Below are positions 5,066 to 7,042 of a DNA stretch of 7,042 bases, one piece after another. The notes under the pieces were generated by a model. It was not told where the DNA came from and ran no database searches. It saw only the letters and a program-made list of their open reading frames with translations. Position 1 is the stretch's first letter. Each line of letters starts with the position of its first letter. The stretch comes from JBBQIY01 sp964618405 (GTDB lineage Bacteria > Verrucomicrobiota > Kiritimatiellia > RFP12 > UBA3636), in contig CAZUAY010000201.1 of NCBI GenBank assembly GCA_964618405.1, positions 1 through 7,042 on the forward strand. Reading direction: 5' to 3'. Made by a program: the position numbers and the translations under genes.

Positions 5066-6757
5066 ATGAAAACTCAAGACCTCGAATTTGAAGGGCTACC
5101 GCAGCCGTTGCGACATCCACTGTTGATCTTGGGTTTGGCTTTCGTCGCGGGGAGCTGGATCGGGACTCGATTTGAGATTGATTTGAGGCTGGGTGTTTTG
5201 ACGTTCCTTTCTTCTTTTGTAGTCTGGGGGCTCTTGTTCGTCCTCGCGAAGCGGCGACATTCGTGGCTCATGCCGGCGTCCCTGATGTTGTCGTGTGTTG
5301 TTGGCTCTGCGGCGTGTTGTTCTGCACGGCTGGCGGCAGTTGTGCGGACGGATTCTGTCGAGTTTTTCCGCGAGACCATCGACAGTCGTGAAGATGCCGT
5401 CCTGCGTGGCAGAGTGGTCACTGAGCCCTCGGTAACGGTGCTAGAACATGGTGGTGCAAGAGTTCGTTTTGAATTCGATGTTCGCGAAGTTCCAGCGGAA
5501 GCTGGCGGTATTGCGGTTCGGGGTTCCCGCGTTCGAGTGGATTGGTACGGCCCTGAAACGCTCGACTCCAAGTGTCCGCCGTTTCGGATTCCGCGGGCAG
5601 GAGAGGGGTGGCAGCTCCGCGGGAGAATTCGGGATATTGAAACCCGTGGGTTTATGCCGTTGACAACGCTGCAGGTTCGCAAGCGAAGCGTGACGAGTCG
5701 ACGCTATATGGGTTATGATGCCTCATCGTTCGTTCGCGCATTCTGGAAAATCCGTGGCGAGGCCGCTGAGTCGCTTTCGGCAGGCATGCAACGTCATCGG
5801 CTTAGTGCCTCCATCGTCAAGGCGATGACGCTCGGCTTCCGTTCCGACATCCCGCGGGATGTGATGGAATGCTTCAAGCTTTCGGGAACGGTTCATATTT
5901 TTGCGATATCAGGACTTCATGTGGCAATCGTGGCTATGATTCTCATGTTCGTCTTATCCGCTCTCCCGATTCAGGGACGTTATCGGGTTTTGTTGTTCGG
6001 CCCGTTGATTATCGCCTATACCATTGCCGCAGGGGCGAAGCCGAGTGCAATCCGAGCCTGCATCATGTCACTTTTTCTCTTTAGCGGTCCACTATTGGGG
6101 CGAAAGGCCGATCCCGTGTCATCGCTTTCTGCTGCAGCGATTCTTGTGTTGGCTTTCAAACCGGAGCAAATTCAGGACCTTGGATTCATCTTCTCCTTCC
6201 TCTGCGCGGCTGGGATTATTTTTCTTGTTCCTCTCTTCAATTGTATTGTGCTGAGGACTGAATTACGACTATCTACTTGGATTCACCGCAACGATATTGC
6301 GAGCGTTACAGATCTTCTTGAGGAGAGTGGATTGCCACAAGCAGCGTCGACTTCGCGGACATCTTGGCGTAGGTGGCTCTTTCGCGCCGGTGGGATCAAC
6401 ATGGCCGTTTCGCTGGCCGCCTGGATTGCCTCCACACCGGTAACCGCGATGTTCTTTGGGCGTATCACGCCGATTTCAATTCTTTGCAATCTGGCTGTGA
6501 TCCCGCTGGCTTCTGTCATTGTGGTGACGGCGGCGTTCAGTATTATCTTTGGATTGATTTCGCCTTGGATGGCCGCGGTCTTCAATAGTGCGAACGTGGT
6601 GTTGACGCAAATGCTTGTGATGACGGCAAAGATGTTTTCTAGTCTTCCGTTTGCGAGCTTCGATATTGCGCCATGGGGCATTGGCGCGGTTGCGCTCTGG
6701 TATTTCGTTACCTTTTTGCTTTACCTGTTTTTGCGTACTCGATTGAGTGCGGAGTGA
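5066..6757 (+). CDS. comEC: ComEC/Rec2-family competence membrane protein, short form without beta-lactamase domain
   Basis: ComEC forms the inner-membrane channel that carries single-stranded DNA into the cell during transformation. This 563-residue copy has two N-terminal membrane helices (about 18-35 and 42-61) and a soluble OB-like region (about 90-210, the DUF4131 area). The Competence domain begins near 245. Its signatures are LSGTVHIFAISGLHVAIV (272-289), GAKPSAIRACIM (323-334), DLGFIFSFLCAAGII (371-385) and ITPISILCNLAVIPLAS (467-483). The protein ends soon after the last membrane helices. The C-terminal metallo-beta-lactamase-like domain of full-length ComEC (typically 700-800 residues) is absent, and no separate gene for it is visible here. 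The ATG at 5066 is preferred over the adjacent in-frame TTG at 5063 because AGGAG (5053-5057) sits 8 nt upstream. Family identity is strong. Whether it functions in DNA uptake is not shown by the sequence. Confidence 0.92.
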   Translation: MKTQDLEFEGLPQPLRHPLLILGLAFVAGSWIGTRFEIDLRLGVLTFLSSFVVWGLLFVLAKRRHSWLMPASLMLSCVVGSAACCSARLAAVVRTDSVEFFRETIDSREDAVLRGRVVTEPSVTVLEHGGARVRFEFDVREVPAEAGGIAVRGSRVRVDWYGPETLDSKCPPFRIPRAGEGWQLRGRIRDIETRGFMPLTTLQVRKRSVTSRRYMGYDASSFVRAFWKIRGEAAESLSAGMQRHRLSASIVKAMTLGFRSDIPRDVMECFKLSGTVHIFAISGLHVAIVAMILMFVLSALPIQGRYRVLLFGPLIIAYTIAAGAKPSAIRACIMSLFLFSGPLLGRKADPVSSLSAAAILVLAFKPEQIQDLGFIFSFLCAAGIIFLVPLFNCIVLRTELRLSTWIHRNDIASVTDLLEESGLPQAASTSRTSWRRWLFRAGGINMAVSLAAWIASTPVTAMFFGRITPISILCNLAVIPLASVIVVTAAFSIIFGLISPWMAAVFNSANVVLTQMLVMTAKMFSSLPFASFDIAPWGIGAVALWYFVTFLLYLFLRTRLSAE

Positions 6758-6760
6758 AGA

Positions 6761-6802
6761 GCCAGCAAGCAAGAGCCTGCAGCCAGCAAGCAAGAGACTG
6801 CT
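6761..6802. repeat. two tandem 21-bp repeats after comEC
   Basis: Units at 6761-6781 and 6782-6802 each begin GCCAGCAAGCAAGAG and differ at only two positions (CCTGCA against ACTGCT at the end). Each unit divides into three related heptamers. They start 3 bp after the comEC stop. The core GCCAGCAAG recurs, in both orientations, further downstream. Confidence 0.85.
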
Positions 6803-6809
6803 CGCTGGG

Positions 6810-6853
6810 AGAGGGTAAAAGCTTCGCAAGGGCTTTTGGCTTTTTTACCCTCT
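6810..6853. repeat. 11-bp inverted repeat, possible comEC terminator stem
   Basis: AGAGGGTAAAA (6810-6820) pairs perfectly with TTTTACCCTCT (6843-6853). The 22-nt interior can itself fold as AAAAGC/GCTTTT. The T-run at 6841-6846 forms part of the descending arm. It could stop or protect the comEC transcript, but its TTTTACCCTCT arm is also the start of a repeated module, so it may be repeat-derived structure. Confidence 0.45.
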
Positions 6854-6937
6854 TCTTGCTGGCTGTCTCCAGCCTCCAAGCCAGCTTCGCCAGCGGTTTC
6901 GCCCGTTTTACCCTCTCCTTGCTGGCTGTCCCCAGCC
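6843..6937. repeat. two direct copies of a 32-bp module
   Basis: Copies at 6843-6874 and 6906-6937 start TTTTACCCTCT, continue through CTTGCTGGCTGTC and end CCAGCC. They match at 30 of 32 positions; both changes are T to C. The second copy continues into an 11-bp perfect hairpin (CTTGCTGGCTG at 6918-6928, CAGCCAGCAAG at 6933-6943, loop TCCC). The CTTGCTGGC core is the reverse complement of the GCCAGCAAG core of the 21-bp repeats, giving five copies in mixed orientation within 183 bp. Confidence 0.8.
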
Positions 6938-6946
6938 AGCAAGCGC

Positions 6947-6983
6947 AAAAAAAACGGCCGCATGTCTCGAAAGACATGCGGCC
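6947..6983 (-). terminator. strong intrinsic terminator, best for the minus-strand gene at the right edge
   Basis: GGCCGCATGTCT (6956-6967) and AGACATGCGGCC (6972-6983) form a perfect 12-bp stem with a CGAA loop. On the minus strand the hairpin is followed after one base by eight T (the A-run at 6947-6954), a textbook Rho-independent terminator. It is 26 bp after the stop of the partial minus-strand gene. On the plus strand the hairpin is followed by the less perfect T-rich TGTATTGTTCTT, so it may also catch comEC transcripts. Confidence 0.88.
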
Positions 6984-7009
6984 TGTATTGTTCTTATGCT
7001 CAGATCGGC

Positions 7010-7042
7010 TTACGCTTTAGCGGGAGCTTTTTTAGCGGGAGC
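7010..7042 (-). CDS. 3' end of a Lys/Ala/Pro-rich protein, probably a histone-H1-like or HU-type tail (partial)
   Basis: Reading the minus strand from the window edge gives APAKKAPAKA followed by TAA at 7012-7010. The AKKAP pentad repeats (a 15-bp DNA period) and are typical of the basic C-terminal tails of bacterial H1-like or extended HU proteins, and sometimes of ribosomal proteins. The strong minus-strand terminator 26 bp beyond the stop supports a real gene ending here. Only ten codons are in view, so the family cannot be decided. Confidence 0.55.
   Translation of the reverse strand, partial: APAKKAPAKA

Noticed and set aside
5074..5682. 202-codon minus-strand frame opposite the 5' part of comEC
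   Set aside because: It is Arg/Ser/Thr-rich with no recognisable domain. It is fully antisense to a gene with clear family motifs and has no visible start signals.
6708..6977. Minus-strand frames through the repeat cluster (Cys-Trp-Leu and Lys-rich repeats)
   Set aside because: The repeated peptides merely mirror the GCCAGCAAG DNA repeats, and the frames include the terminator hairpin.
6673..7020. Plus-strand frame overlapping the comEC end and running through the repeats
   Set aside because: Its sequence is dictated by the intergenic repeats, it crosses the terminator hairpin, and it competes with comEC, whose reading frame is certain.

Overview
The window looks like chromosomal DNA from a free-living Gram-negative-type bacterium. 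The best guess is a member of the PVC group (Verrucomicrobiota, Kiritimatiellota or Lentisphaerota). This rests on the style of the formyltransferase N-terminus (VFMGSD in place of the usual FAGTPDFA), on a secreted Sel1-repeat protein, and on short GC-rich intergenic repeats. It is an inference from remembered family members, not a measured assignment. No rRNA, tRNA, CRISPR array, transposase or phage gene is visible.

Layout from left to right. Positions 1-250 are a leader region with a 7-bp tandem repeat, a sigma70-like promoter and a possible 5'-UTR stem-loop. Positions 251-3632 hold three tightly packed plus-strand genes that look like one operon. They are an exported protein with eight Sel1 repeats and an unfamiliar C-terminal domain, an EboB-type TatD-family metal hydrolase, and an EboC-type UbiA-like membrane protein that overlaps EboB by an ATGA junction. 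A 147-bp convergent gap follows. fmt (methionyl-tRNA formyltransferase) lies on the minus strand at 3780-4772. A divergent gap of 293 bp then leads to a short ComEC/Rec2-type membrane protein at 5066-6757. After it comes a repeat-rich stretch (6761-6943), a strong hairpin terminator (6947-6983), and the last ten codons of a minus-strand Lys/Ala/Pro-rich protein that runs off the right edge.

How the genes work together. fmt (initiator-tRNA formylation) and comEC (DNA uptake channel) look like independent housekeeping and competence genes. The distinctive part is the left operon. EboB and EboC belong to the six-gene Ebo cluster (EboA-F), which is linked in cyanobacteria to moving a scytonemin precursor to the periplasm. 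Here only B and C are present, eboD-F are not downstream, and an exported Sel1-repeat protein sits where eboA might be expected. This may be a reduced or rewired Ebo system with a periplasmic repeat-protein partner.
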